From Hippophae tibetana (Eukaryota; Streptophyta; Magnoliopsida; Rosales; Elaeagnaceae): 64,000 bases of DNA. Shown piece after piece: positions 36,123 to 47,993 of this stretch. The stretch spans positions 46,052,068 through 46,116,067 of the forward strand of contig CM072808.1 in assembly GCA_037013495.1 (NCBI GenBank), in the 5' to 3' direction. How positions within the stretch are numbered: the stretch's first letter is position 1; the number at the start of each line of letters is the position of its first letter. The notes beneath the pieces are model-generated. The model was not told where the DNA came from. It ran no database searches and saw only the letters and a program-made list of their open reading frames with translations. A program made the translations under genes and the position numbers.

Positions 36123-39100
36123 ATGGACCTTCAGGACTACATGGATTTAGATAGTCTCCCACAGATGCTTCCACCTCCACCAGGAACCTTTGTGGATCGT
36201 GAAGAACTTATTCAACATGTCGGCAACTTTGCTGTATCCCAGGGATATGTGGTCACTATTAAGCAGTCTAAGAGGGACAGAGTTGTTGTCCTTGGCTGTG
36301 ACAGGGGAGGTGTTTATCGTAACAGGCGGAAACCCATTGAGGAGTCTTCTGCTGAATATGCCCGAAAAAGAAAAACAGGATCTAGACTAACAAATTGTCC
36401 TTTTGAAGCAGTGGGTAAAAAAGATGATGGGTTATGGGTACTTACTATAAAAAATGGAACACACAATCACGAACCCTTGAAGGACATTACGGAACATCCT
36501 TCTGCTCGTCGCTTTTCTGAGAATGAGATTATACTAATCAAAGAGCTGACAGAAGCCGGGTTAAGACCTCGCCAGATATTAAAGAGGTTAAGAGAGAGCA
36601 ATCCCGATCTTTTATCAACTCCAAAGCATGTTTACAACGTTAAAGCAAAACTACGACAAGGAAACCTGACAGGTATATTTTTGAACTTTCATTTCGTCAA
36701 ATGTAATTCAAACGAGAAGTAATCCTTTTACAGTAGTTTTCTAGTTACTTTGGTCTTAATAAACTATCCTTTTTGTTGCTCTTCATTGCTCCTTCCTAAC
36801 TAAATTCTCATCTCACTGCTTGCTCAGACATACCAGTTAAGGTGTTTTAAGTCCTATTTTCAATATAGAGCTACTAAGCTTTACCTTAGGGTGTAGTATA
36901 TGTTATTTGTATCGGCTGCGCTTCTTTTTGTTCAATTTTACCATTTATTTTATTAAAAAAAACACATTGGTCCTTATCCTTTATTTATTTTTATTTTTAT
37001 TTTTTTCCTTCAAAAATAGCTCTTTGCAAAAGACAAATTTCTCTGACTGATATTTGCTTTATCTTCCAGTTATATAGTGACTTCTCTTTGAAGTAATGGT
37101 AAATTTGCTGGGCAATTGTTAGTTAAGGCGATATATGTATAAAAGACTTGCATGATTACATTTATTATGACACTTGATATTTCCTCCACAAAAGAAAATG
37201 CAATTGATGATTCTTGTATCCATGTTTTTGTGTATAAACATATCATATATAGGAAAACTTTTATAGTGAGTGATTCTGCTTGTGTTTTTGTAAAAGTATA
37301 AACGTCACCTTTAAGGACAAAATTGATGGTGTTGAATTTATTTGAAACTGAAATATTTTTATCTTTATTGATAAGTAATAGATTCTCTGCAACTTTATTT
37401 AACTAAACATGATTTTGTACCTTGAGAAATTCAATAAAACATTGTCTTAATATCCTTATACTAATGGATTTCCATGATAATGTTTTAGTGAGAAACTTCA
37501 AATCTTTGAGACCAGATAAATGTGCTGTCAGAAATAATTATTCAGAAATTACAGAGCCATCTTGGATGCAACGCTACCCTCTAGTAAGCATAGATGTAAT
37601 TCAGTTCAGTCATTTCAGCGATCAAGTAGTCTCAATGTGTTTAGATACATAATTACATTTTTTTCCCCAACGATTCCTCTGTTTTGTCACACACTGTTTT
37701 CTCTTACTGCCTCATTTTCTCCCTCATATGATAAGTTAACTGACTGTTAGTTCATATGTAACAGAGAGTTCCTAATCTTATTGGAGGTAGGTTGGTTGAT
37801 TCACAGTCAGTAGCCTCTATTGATGTTCTAAACCCAGTAAGTGCGAAGCATTTTCTGGATTGATCTCTAGGATTTTCTTGTTAGTTGGTTAAAATATCAA
37901 ATATTTACTTTTGTGATTGCCACTTGATAGGCAACCCAGCAGGTTGTTTGTCAAGTTCCTTTAACAACAAATGAGGAGTTCAGAGCAGCAGTATTTTCAG
38001 CCAAGCGTGCTTTTCCACAGTGGCGGGACACGCCAGTTACTATGCGTCAGCGAATTATGTTCAAATTCCAAGAGCTTATTCGGAGAGACATAGTAAATTT
38101 TTGATTGTGCATTAAAGTTTATGTCATTTAAGCTCCGACAACTCTTTACAAATCTCTACAATTTTACGTTAGGATAAACTTGCTATGTGCATTACTTTGG
38201 AACATGGGAAGACATTAAAGGAGTCATATGGTGATGTTTTACGCGGGCTAGGTAGTTTTACTATCCATTTTTAATATGTTAACTGTGCAATTGACGATGA
38301 TTCTGCACTATAAAGTTTTGAATTTCCTTCGTAGAGGTGGTGGAACATGCTTGTGGACTTGCATTACTTCAGGCAGGCGAATTTGTTTCCAATGTATCTA
38401 ATGGCACTGATACCTACTGTATTAGAGAGCCAATTGGTGTTTGTGCTGGTATTTGCAATTTTGAGTTCCCAGCTATGTTTCCATTATCGGTATGCTTGAT
38501 ATTCTTTCATTTTCATTGTTTTTATTATAATTTTGGCCAAATGTTTCTTCTTGATTCTATAGATTTTTCTCTTTGCTGAATGGTGTTCCATCTGTGAGTA
38601 TGAAGTTCAAAACAAAAAGGATTAAATACATTTTATGTCCAAAACGTATGAGACAATTTTCAAAAATATCCAAAACATTTAAATCATTACAATTATGCCT
38701 AAAATATATTAGGTAAGCAAAAAATACTCAAAAGTTGGATGACTTTAAATTTTCTAACATAATTAATGTACGTGCATCGCACGTATATTTTCTTGAGGAC
38801 AGAAAGGTAATTTCAAGTCTGGGTTGTATATAAAAAAGAAGTAATAAAGTATTGTTCATCTTCTACCTTCTCCTTTTTCCTTATCCCTCTCTTTCTTTCT
38901 CCTTTTTTCTCTCCTCCTTATCCCTCCCTTTCCTGTTTCTATCCCTCTCTTTATCTTTGTCCCTAGTGTTCGTATCCCTTTCCTTCTTTCCATCTCTATC
39001 CCTATACCTATCCCTATTCTTCTCTCGGTCTCCATCTCTTCCACTTCTATGGTGTCGATCCTTATCATAGCAATGCACGTACATTACTCCTTATCACAGA

Positions 39101-42100
39101 AAGGTAATGTACGTACATTACTTCGCCACCACCAACAGAATCATCATCAATCTCTTTTTTTCTGTAGCTCTTCTTGCTTCTCTATTATATTTTTTTTTGT
39201 TTTTTACAGCACAAACTTGAAATTACTATTCAGTCCTCAAGAAAATGTATGTGCAATGCGCGTGCATTACTTCTACTAGAAAATTTAAAGTCATCCAACT
39301 TTTGAGTATTTTTTTCATACCTCGTACGTTTTGAGCATAAAACGTATTTAACTCAAACAAAAATCTTAAAAGCTGATTTGCATTTCATTGTCATAGTTGC
39401 TTCTCGATATCCATGCATAGTTTAGCATGGTACCTTGCATTATGAGATTGTAGAAGCACTGAAAGAAACTAGATGTATTACATCTTACATCTATGTTCTT
39501 AATCAAAAAACACCTGCAGACAGGTCGAACTTTATAAATAGCCATGTCCAGTGGAAATTGTCAGTTATTAGACTTACCTATCCTTCTACGTCATTCATTC
39601 ATTAATTATTATTTTCTCAATTCTACTTTATGTTTTTATTTCATAGATGGCTTTTGTGCAAGCTTTAGGATGTTTTGTGGTATTTGATAGGCTTTTTGTT
39701 ACCACATTAAGAGAGAATAAAGTGCCGAGTTGCAATAAGATGTGTGTTTCATGGTTGGTTGTGTATGTCCTCCATGCAGATGTTTCCTATTGCAGTCACA
39801 TGTGGGAATACATTTGTTTTAAAACCATCAGAAAAGGATCCAGGTAAGTCATGAAACCTTCCAAGTAAAGCTGGTGCTACTCATTTGTTTCGAACAATTA
39901 CATTGGGTGATGGTTTGAGATTTTTTTTAATATCTTTATCCTAAATGCTTGATTGGATTATTTGATTGTTGAAATCATAGAATAGTTGTCCTTTTCGAAC
40001 TCTTAATCAAAGTGAATGATTGGTTGTTACTTCCCTCTTTAACCCCCTTTTATTTTGAGCATGTGCTCATGTTTCTGACATGATGCATATTCCTCATATT
40101 TATGAACAAGTTACCTTAGAAAGTGTCGATATTCAATAGCATTACATAAATATATAAACGTTTTCAAAATTTGAGAGGGGCTGAAAAGTTAACAGGCTTT
40201 CAAAAGGGGTTATTTGGAAACAAAACCAAGATTCTTCTGTTTTATATCATAAAAGATAAAGACAAACATCACTAGTAGCCACTCAAGAATTGTCTAAAAG
40301 TGGTTACCATTTAAGAGTATAGACATAGAAAGCTGACTTGCGTACATATTCAAAAGCAGTCTCATTGGATCCTTATCTTAATTCACAATCAGCTAAAATA
40401 TTATAGTCATCATTTGGTGCTATTGCTTGGAGCCTTGTAATCCAATACCGTTGTTGTACTTGTTATTTGGATACTTAGTCATGTAGGGGAGTAGTGGGAT
40501 TGTGGGCTCGTTTAGAAACTTTCTGTGTAATATCTTAAACATTGGATGAGGTTTATTTGTCATTTGTCTTGTTATTTGGATACTTAAGTCATGTAGGGGA
40601 GTAGTGGGATTGTGGGCTTGTTTAGAATCTTTCTGCCTAATATCTTAAACACTGGATGAGGTTTACATGTCATTTCTCTGTTTGAGGATGCCATTTTTTA
40701 TTTGATTAATTGTTTTGTGACTGAGATAACTAGGGTTATAGGTCTTTTGCTGAATCCTGTCTGACAAAGTCAAGTTTCTTTTTGAAACATTAATAATATG
40801 TTTTTGGCATTTTTCAGGGCCTTCCATGATGTTGGCAGAGTTGGCAATTGAGGCTGGTTTGCCAAATGGTGTCTTAAATATTGTGCATGGCACTAATGTA
40901 AGATTTTGTCTATTTTTTTTTTTCAGGAAATTATATATAGTTTGTTTATTTTATGTAAGTTATCCATCTGGATTTCTCTGTTAACATGGTATGATAATTC
41001 TTTAGCTTACCACGTGAAATTAATCTTCCATGACCTGTGTCTACTTTATGCATTGGTTTTGTTTTCAAATAATAATTCAATATCATATTCAAGTTTACCT
41101 TCTATTGGATACTAACACTCTTACAGAATTCCTTTTCTCACTCTGTAAAATCTCAAATTCTTAACTCTGGTTTGAGTAGGACATTGTCGATGCAATTTGT
41201 GATGATGAAGACATTAAGGCTATCTCATTTGTTGGACCAAATAGCGTAAGTTACTCTGATTTGAAATACAAGTTGCATTTTTTGTAACCTATAAGTGAAT
41301 AATCAGACTGCAAATTTTTTACTTAGTATTCTCAAGTAATTTTAGCACACGCAAAATTTCATGTTTTATATGGCTTAAAGAGGACTTACTCATCCGAAGA
41401 TGTTAGTCATGTAGCATTACTGTTGTGGTTTGCTAATGAGTCAATAGCTCAAATTGCATCATTTCTCCACTTAAGGAAGTAGTTATCAAATTTGAATTTT
41501 TCACGCCCTTTAGATATAAAAGGAAAAGGTTTTGGTTCATAATTTGTTTCCAAAGAAAACGAAATTAAATTTTGAAAATTAATAATCATTTATAGGTCAA
41601 AACCAAAAGTTTTTCCTACTTTCTGGACTTTATTATGACTTCAAGACCATAATATTGTGGATTAAGTGTATTCACATAATAGTCATGTTTTTCATAAAAA
41701 ATAAATAAAAATATTATCAGAGATGAACTTGTATAGGGGATTAAGTTTTTAAATGATTGTTGTCGGCATTGGAAGAGAAGCAGCAAGAATAGGCAACCAT
41801 TGCCTGAATATTTTGGTCATGGACAACTTTTTTGTAATATGTTCACTTAATTGAATTTCTCACAACATGGTCATGTAATTTGTCTTTGTACTCATTTTTG
41901 TTTGTTTCTTATGTTCTCAAATTTAAAGGCCAGTGCATACATATATGTAAGGGCATCAACGAAAGGGAAACGTATCCAGGTAGATTAATGCTTATTTTCT
42001 TACCAATACTTCGCCTTCTTACTAAGAAGTGATTGAAATCAAACTTCATTCCATGGTTATTTATTGTCTTCAGTCCAATGTGAGAGTTAAAAACCATGCA

Positions 42101-44827
42101 ATTGTTATGCCTGATGCAAACGAGGATGCTACTCTGAATGCTCTAGCTGCAGCCGGTTTTGGAGCTGCAGGACAGAAATGCATGACACTCAGCATGATTA
42201 TTTTTGTTGGAGGTTACAATTTGTGGTACTATTTTTTATACCCTTCTATGCCTGTGATTTCATCCTTTAGAGGATACAAAAAGCGGAGTTATTTTAAAGT
42301 AGATAGGGAGGTGAAGGATTTAATTTTGATCAGGTAACAATATTGATAGGGACAAGACATATGATTTGGTGTCCATGGATAGACAAATATGAGAATTAAA
42401 GCATCTTCAATTTTCAGACAATACTATTTTTATTTTTCATTTGACCAATAACAGGGAAGACAAACTGGTGGAGCGAGCCAAAGAATTTAAAGTAACTTCT
42501 GGAGCAGATGAAGTTGCTGACCTTGGTCCAGTGATCAGCAAACAGGTGAACTAGTAATTCAAACTTTCTAGCTGACAAAATATTCACTCAAGTTCGTGAA
42601 GATAACTTCAAGAAATGCTGTGTCGTATGACTAGACTTACTTTGGATTTCACGTTAGCTCTCCATAATTCATATGTTTGTTAGACACCTCTCATCTTTCT
42701 TTTCCTGCTTGGTCCATGCTTTTCATTTACGACAGGCAAAAGAGCAAATTTTCAGACTAATCCAAACAAGTATCGGAAGTGGTGCTAAGCTAGTGCTAGA
42801 TGGAAGAAACCTTGTGGTATGTGCTTTCATTTTACAGCCATCTTTACCTGCTACCAATACCAAGTATCCTTGAATCCTTTTTATTTTGTGAATGATTATG
42901 ATTATCTCCTGTTTTTTGTTTGCATTAACATGGTGCCTGTGGCTACTAATGGTATAAGGTGATGAGTGACATTTAATGGATGTTCCCATCTTATATCATT
43001 TATATTTTACATTTTTACTTACATTGTTAAGCTTTCCACACTTTTTACAAGAACTAAAGGACAAGACTACATTTTTTGGTAAAACTTTTGTCCTACATTG
43101 TGCCACTGCAAAACTAGGGACTAACCACACACTATCTTTAGGGCTATTTTCCCATTGCAAAAATAAAAAATAAAAAATGACACTATTATAGCAATAGTTT
43201 CTAGTTATAATGTGTTTTTTGACCCAAAAAAAAGAAGATTATGTGTCTCAATTGATAGTTCTATGCAAATTTTTGATAGACACTAGCAGGACTAAGGAAT
43301 TAGACGAAATGTACGTTTTTTTCAAAAATGTACGGCTTCTCTTAATTTGTAGTCTTTCAGTTAAACGCAATTTAGACTAGTAATCAGGTTCATGAATAGA
43401 ACATTAGCACCCGACAGGCATGTCCTTTAATTCAACTCGGAATTTCATCATTTTTTTTTGGTTATCTGGCATAGAAGCTTTGTAAAATGTCTTTTCCATT
43501 CACACAATGTTTTATCTGTTTAATTAGTTCTTTATGGTCTGCTTCACTTTTACACTTAGTTTGCCTTTTAAATTTTACTGATGACTATGTTTTGCTGGAC
43601 ATAGTTTGTTGATTTTGTTAAGTTTCTGTCCAATCTGGCTAATTTTTAACGAGAAATAGGTCCCAGGATTTGAGCATGGCAACTTCATTGGTCCTACCAT
43701 CTTATCTGACGTCACAACTAACATGGAATGTTATAAGGTATAATACATTATGTTTACATAATGTAATTTTGAATACCTTCTGTTATTTTTGTCAGTAAGT
43801 CTTCATCTCTGTGCCTAGCAATTTTTACTTTTTGTGTGCAGGAGGAAATTCTAGGTCCTGTTCTTCTCTGTAAGCAGGTTGCTTTTCAAAACTCTGAATA
43901 ATTACTCTGTTCTTGTCATTTGAAACATGTTAGAAATATTTGTTCTGATTTCCAGGCCGCAAGTATAGAAGAGGCCATAGACTTAGTTAACAGAAATAAG
44001 TATGTCTACATTTCTACTCTTGGTTCTTCACCTTTTGGTTATTATTCTCGGAAGCTTATCTTCTTCTTTTTTCCTTCAAATTTTCCTAGATTTGGCTGTG
44101 GAGCTTCTATATTTACTACGTGTAGTGTAACAGCAAGAAAATTCCAAGCTGAGATTGAAGCTGGGCAGGTAAAAGGCTATAGCAGCTTGTCAGTGAAAGC
44201 AATTTATTGTTAGTGTTACACTGTAATATTTTAGGCATGACAGCCTTGATTTTATTGTACCCTAATTCATCTCTGGAAATCTTGAATCACGTTGAATGAG
44301 CAGAACATATGATCTCAACTTTCAACTAACTGCGCACAAACTTGCACACATTTTTGCACTAATACCAATGATGGTGTGTCATATTGCATCATACAATGTG
44401 TTCAACTTTGCGTGGAATTATCATTTCTCTTTATGGTTAATTACTAATAAGCTTTTTCGTACCATCTCTAATAAGCATAAAGGGGATTCAAATTCTTTGT
44501 TACTGTAATTGCTTCTCATTTGCTTATGTGATTACGGTTTGACACAGGTTGGCATAAATGTTCCTATTTCGGTTCCCTTGCCCTTTTCATTTTCCAGTTC
44601 AAGGCCATCCTTTGCTAGTGATCTCAATTTTGATGGTAAAGATAATGTCCAAGTTTCAACTTTTTTTTGTAATTACTAGGTTTGGAACAAATATTCTATA
44701 TATTTTATGCTTATAACTTGTAGACAAAGCTGGAATCCAGTTTTACACTCGGGTTAAGACCATTACTCAACAATGGAAGGATCTACGAGGCAATGGTGAA
44801 ACGTCCCTGGCAGGGCATAGTTCATAG
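36123..44827 (+). CDS. Chimeric FAR1-type zinc-finger / ALDH6-like protein
   Basis: Nineteen coding exons: 36123-36672, 37489-37583, 37765-37836, 37931-38092, 38173-38251, 38335-38489, 39780-39843, 40818-40897, 41180-41245, 41929-41979, 42074-42225, 42455-42545, 42736-42816, 43660-43737, 43842-43877, 43956-43999, 44090-44168, 44548-44635 and 44724-44827. They total 2127 nt and predict 708 residues with no stop or frameshift. Residues about 24-118 are a FAR1/WRKY-GCM1 zinc finger with ligands Cys59, Cys92, His114 and His116, as in FHY3/FAR1 factors and MULE transposases. A basic region with [20 protein letters not shown] follows. The exon ends in phase 1 and joins the ALDH6 body ([11 protein letters not shown] from 217) in frame. 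Cys494 (GQKCMTLS) is kept. However, the oxyanion Asn is Glu363 (CNFEFPAM), the NAD loop reads VGPNSASA instead of VGSNxAG, and MGAKNH is VRVKNH. No mitochondrial presequence is present. I infer a nuclear or cytosolic pseudoenzyme fusion. A separate FAR1 gene with a downstream ALDH start at 37464 is the main alternative. Confidence 0.78.
38619..39354. mobile_element. Pack-MULE-like element (Mutator-type) with long terminal inverted repeats
   Basis: 736 bp in an intron of the FAR1-ALDH6 gene, between the coding exons ending at 38489 and starting at 39780. A perfect 9-bp target duplication, aaacaaaaa, occurs at 38610-38618 and 39355-39363; 9 bp is the Mutator signature. The termini are ggattaaatac and, inverted, gagttaaatac. 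The inverted repeats extend about 125-185 bp and share long stretches such as aatactcaaaagttggatga; the left arm has about 60 extra bases. No transposase is present, so it is non-autonomous. The middle is a pyrimidine-rich tract that on the minus strand encodes Arg/Asp/Glu/Lys repeats. Confidence 0.85.
38856..39084 (-). pseudogene. Captured Arg/Asp/Glu-rich coding-like fragment inside the MULE
   Basis: The minus strand is open in two frames with dense charged dipeptides ([26 protein letters not shown]), preceded by [13 protein letters not shown]. This resembles the RD/RE-rich tails of splicing-related proteins such as prp28-type DEAD-box helicases or U1-70K-like factors. Mutator elements often carry host gene fragments. 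A chance polypyrimidine expansion is the alternative. It is not a free-standing gene: it has no start context, splice signals or terminal domain. Confidence 0.45.
40459..40677. repeat. Tandem duplication, unit about 109 bp
   Basis: Copy 1 is 40459-40567 and copy 2 is 40568-40677; both contain catgtaggggagtagtggga and ctggatgag- or ttggatgag-type ends. Only a few substitutions and one inserted base separate them. They lie in a coding intron (39844-40817) of the FAR1-ALDH6 gene. Confidence 0.9.
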
Positions 44828-47450
44828 ACGTTATTTAGAAATTGAAAATGTTGTTTTACTCCTTTTGTGTTCTCCTCAGGTCCCTCACTCTCAAGCAGGT
44901 TTATTTAGAAACGTGATCTGTAAATTCTTAATTCAAACCTCTAGGCATTCATTTTTTTGGGTCTTTGGGAATTCAAATTTCTTGTTACCACCTCGACTAA
45001 GGTTGGCCGTTCATTCATAGGTATATGAGATATCTGTGTGCTAAACGTTTGGATCTACAGAAGATAAAATCGGAGCTCCAGAACAAGGTAGGTTTGATAG
45101 TGTTTTTGTTAAGTGCTTTTTAACAGAAATGGTTTTAGAACACAATTTCATAATGCATATATAGGATCCATTTAGATGTGCTTTTTCAGAAGTGATTTGA
45201 AATAAAGTGGTTTGGTAAAAAATGGTTTAAGTAGAAGCATTATGGTGTTTGGCATAAATTTGCTATAAGTGATCAAGAGTAAGGATTGTTTTTTTTTAAA
45301 TAACTAATAATGCTTCTAAATTTTTTGAAACTATTTCTCATTATTATTGTCAAATTTTCATGGAATACTTTCAATCAAAAGAAGAATCGGTTCTAAATAG
45401 ATCTATAATGTGCTTTTTCATGAAACATAAAACGTGTCTAAGCCCAAAAAGTGTTTATGAAAAGATTTTTTGAGAATCTATTATCTCCTAAGCATGGAAA
45501 AAATTGAACCCAAGTCATTACAATACTCGATTTGTATTGAGCAATTCTGTAAAATGTAAAGGAGAAGCTAGAATTGTGTGAATCTCTACTACAAGGCTTA
45601 TGGTTTACTATTTTTTGAAATAATTACGTTACTAATTAAGGCTTAAACTTTAGGCATTTTATATAGTCTAAATAAATTTCATATCATTGAATCTTAGTTG
45701 TTAGCTTGTATGTGTTACTATTGCCCGTTTATTTTGTACTGCATAGCTCATTTATGTAAAATTACTATTGAAATCTACAGTAGTGATATTTTTGGGTGAT
45801 CAATGTTATTATAAGACAATTTAATTCAGGTAATATTTTTACTTACAAATGATACATATTAGATCCCATTACTTACTATATAAATTATATAATTACATAA
45901 ATTAATATTCTTTGAATAAATTTTAATACAATATTAATTGAAAGATATTCAAAAGCTAAAAAAATGGTATGATGCATCTGACACACTGTAAATTTCGGTG
46001 CTATTTTTCAATTTTTTTAATAATTACATTGTTCATACGTTTGTAATTAGAATTTAAATCTTACATCAAATTTATAAATATATTGCTACTTTTCAAATGT
46101 TATTTACACAACTTTAGTTTAAATTATAACTTTTTATTTGGTGATCTGACTCCAGTAAGCGATCACAACATGGATTTTCGAAACTAATTGGTGATGCACC
46201 AACTATAATATTTAATATATATTAAATATTAATTTACCTCTAATGAAATTTAGTTTTTTTTTCAAAATATTTTACATGAGGATTTGAACTAAATAATTTC
46301 TTTTTTCCCCTTTTTTAGCAATTGTATTAAAGGTGGATAACATATTCAAATGTGGTTGTTTACTTTTACATACACATAAAATAAGTGATCTTTGAAAGTC
46401 TATACAATCAGCTATACAAGAATGCTAAAAATATTTTAGAGATTATTTTCTTAATTTTATCTTGTTGCTTTCCAAGGAATCAAGATTTCAATAAATTTAA
46501 CGACTTACTATTCTAAAATTTAATTAATTACAATTTTATATATAAATAATAATTTATATTACTACTTTAATGAAAATATTACCTATCATTACTCTAATAT
46601 TTTGTTTTAAAATATAGAATTTAATTAAAAATCAAAATATATAATTTAGATAAGAAATAATCAATCTAATTTTTTTCTTAAACGTTTGAGAAATTTTTTT
46701 AAGTTTTTTTATTTTTAATCAACTGTTTAATTATTCTAATTGATTTATTTATTGAATATTAAAAAAATGAACTCTTAATATATAATTTTCAACAATATAA
46801 ATCTTAATAAAGATATAGATTAATAAAAAAATATAAATTTTACGGGCATAAAAATAATATAAATTATTATTGATAAATAATTAAATGAGAAAAAATACTT
46901 TAGAATTAGATTTAAATGAATAAACAATACAAATAGGTGTTTTTTTATTTAAAATAATAAGAAAAAATTATTAGTGATGAGTTTAAGAAATATCTTTTTG
47001 ATATAAATTAAATTAACTTTTTGAAGATTAAAAAAAATATATCAGAGCTTCATTAATCTAATATTTAACATCTTAATTTCACATAAACATATCAAAGCAT
47101 ACAACTCGATGCCGTTTTGAAAAACATAGCGACTAAATAAATAGTCGGCTAATATAGGCGACAAAACCAAAACCCATAAAGAAAAAAAGCCTTCAAAACG
47201 TGTCAGTGATCTATACGTCAATTGTACCATGTCCTTTTTTTTCTTCCTTTAAACTGTCATTTGTACTCTGTTCACATTATAAGACTTTTAGAAACAATCT
47301 TCCACACTCTCACACATCAGCACTCTCTCTTAAAAAATGAAACGTGTCCAAAGCAATCCAATTTGATTCTCTAAAAATGGCCAATTCATCTTTGTTTGAT
47401 TTACCCACAAGATTTCTTGGCCTTATAGAGCGAGTGGAAAAATTTATGAG
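44828..47450. other. Region between the FAR1-ALDH6 gene and the MADS-box gene
   Basis: The first few hundred bases are the likely 3' UTR. An exon-like block at 45021-45087 is open as YMRYLCAKRLDLQKIKSE..., bounded by a tcatag acceptor and an AACAAG/gtaggt donor, but I cannot attach it to any gene. From 45165 to 45480 there is MITE-like sequence (gatccatttagatgtgcttt). The rest is plain AT-rich DNA. Confidence 0.45.
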
Positions 47451-47458
47451 TATATAAG
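47451..47458 (+). promoter_or_regulatory. TATA box of the MADS-box gene
   Basis: tatataag, followed about 30 bp later by a plausible start region (near 47485). A donor-like caa/gtaagt at 47692-47693 suggests a spliced leader before the ATG at 47994. Confidence 0.55.
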
Positions 47459-47993
47459 AACCAAAACCTTAACATCCACAAGTTGTCTAGGGTTGATCAA
47501 GAAACATTAAAAGTTTTTTGGGTGCACAAATAAAAATAATATTCAATTTGTATATATATATAAAAAAAGAAATAAAATAAATACTCCATTAAGAACTTTA
47601 CAAATAGAGAATACGAAGCTTGCATCAGAAAATATCAAAGAATACAAAGGAACTAGAGCTTCTTAGTCCCTTTTAGCTTTATTTTGGAACAAGTAAGTGT
47701 CTTTAAACCTCTATATCTTTCTTGTATAAGAAATTTTTCTACTTTATTTTTGTTTTCTTGTACATTTTTTTTTTTTGGGCTCTTTTAGGGATATTCGTTT
47801 TAATGCTCAAGACTTTTTCTTCTAATTTTAGCTTTTGATTGTTTTGATAACCCATTTGAACAAATCAGTGAAATATTTTGAATATATGATTAAAATTAAT
47901 ATATATTTGCCGATCTGGGTAGACGAAAAGAGAGAGGTTACAAAACCCTAGATTACAATATCTTAAGTTGAATGAAGAAAAACGATAATTAAT

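Noticed and set aside
38852..39070. Plus-strand Ser/Leu/Phe-rich frame resembling a membrane protein
   Set aside because: It is the complement of the charged-repeat tract inside the MULE-like element; the hydrophobic look comes from its CT-rich composition.
41520..41620. A roughly 100-bp inverted repeat (aggaaaaggttttggtt with its complement) considered as a microRNA precursor
   Set aside because: The stem is short and imperfect, sits in an AT-rich intron, and gives no recognised mature sequence.
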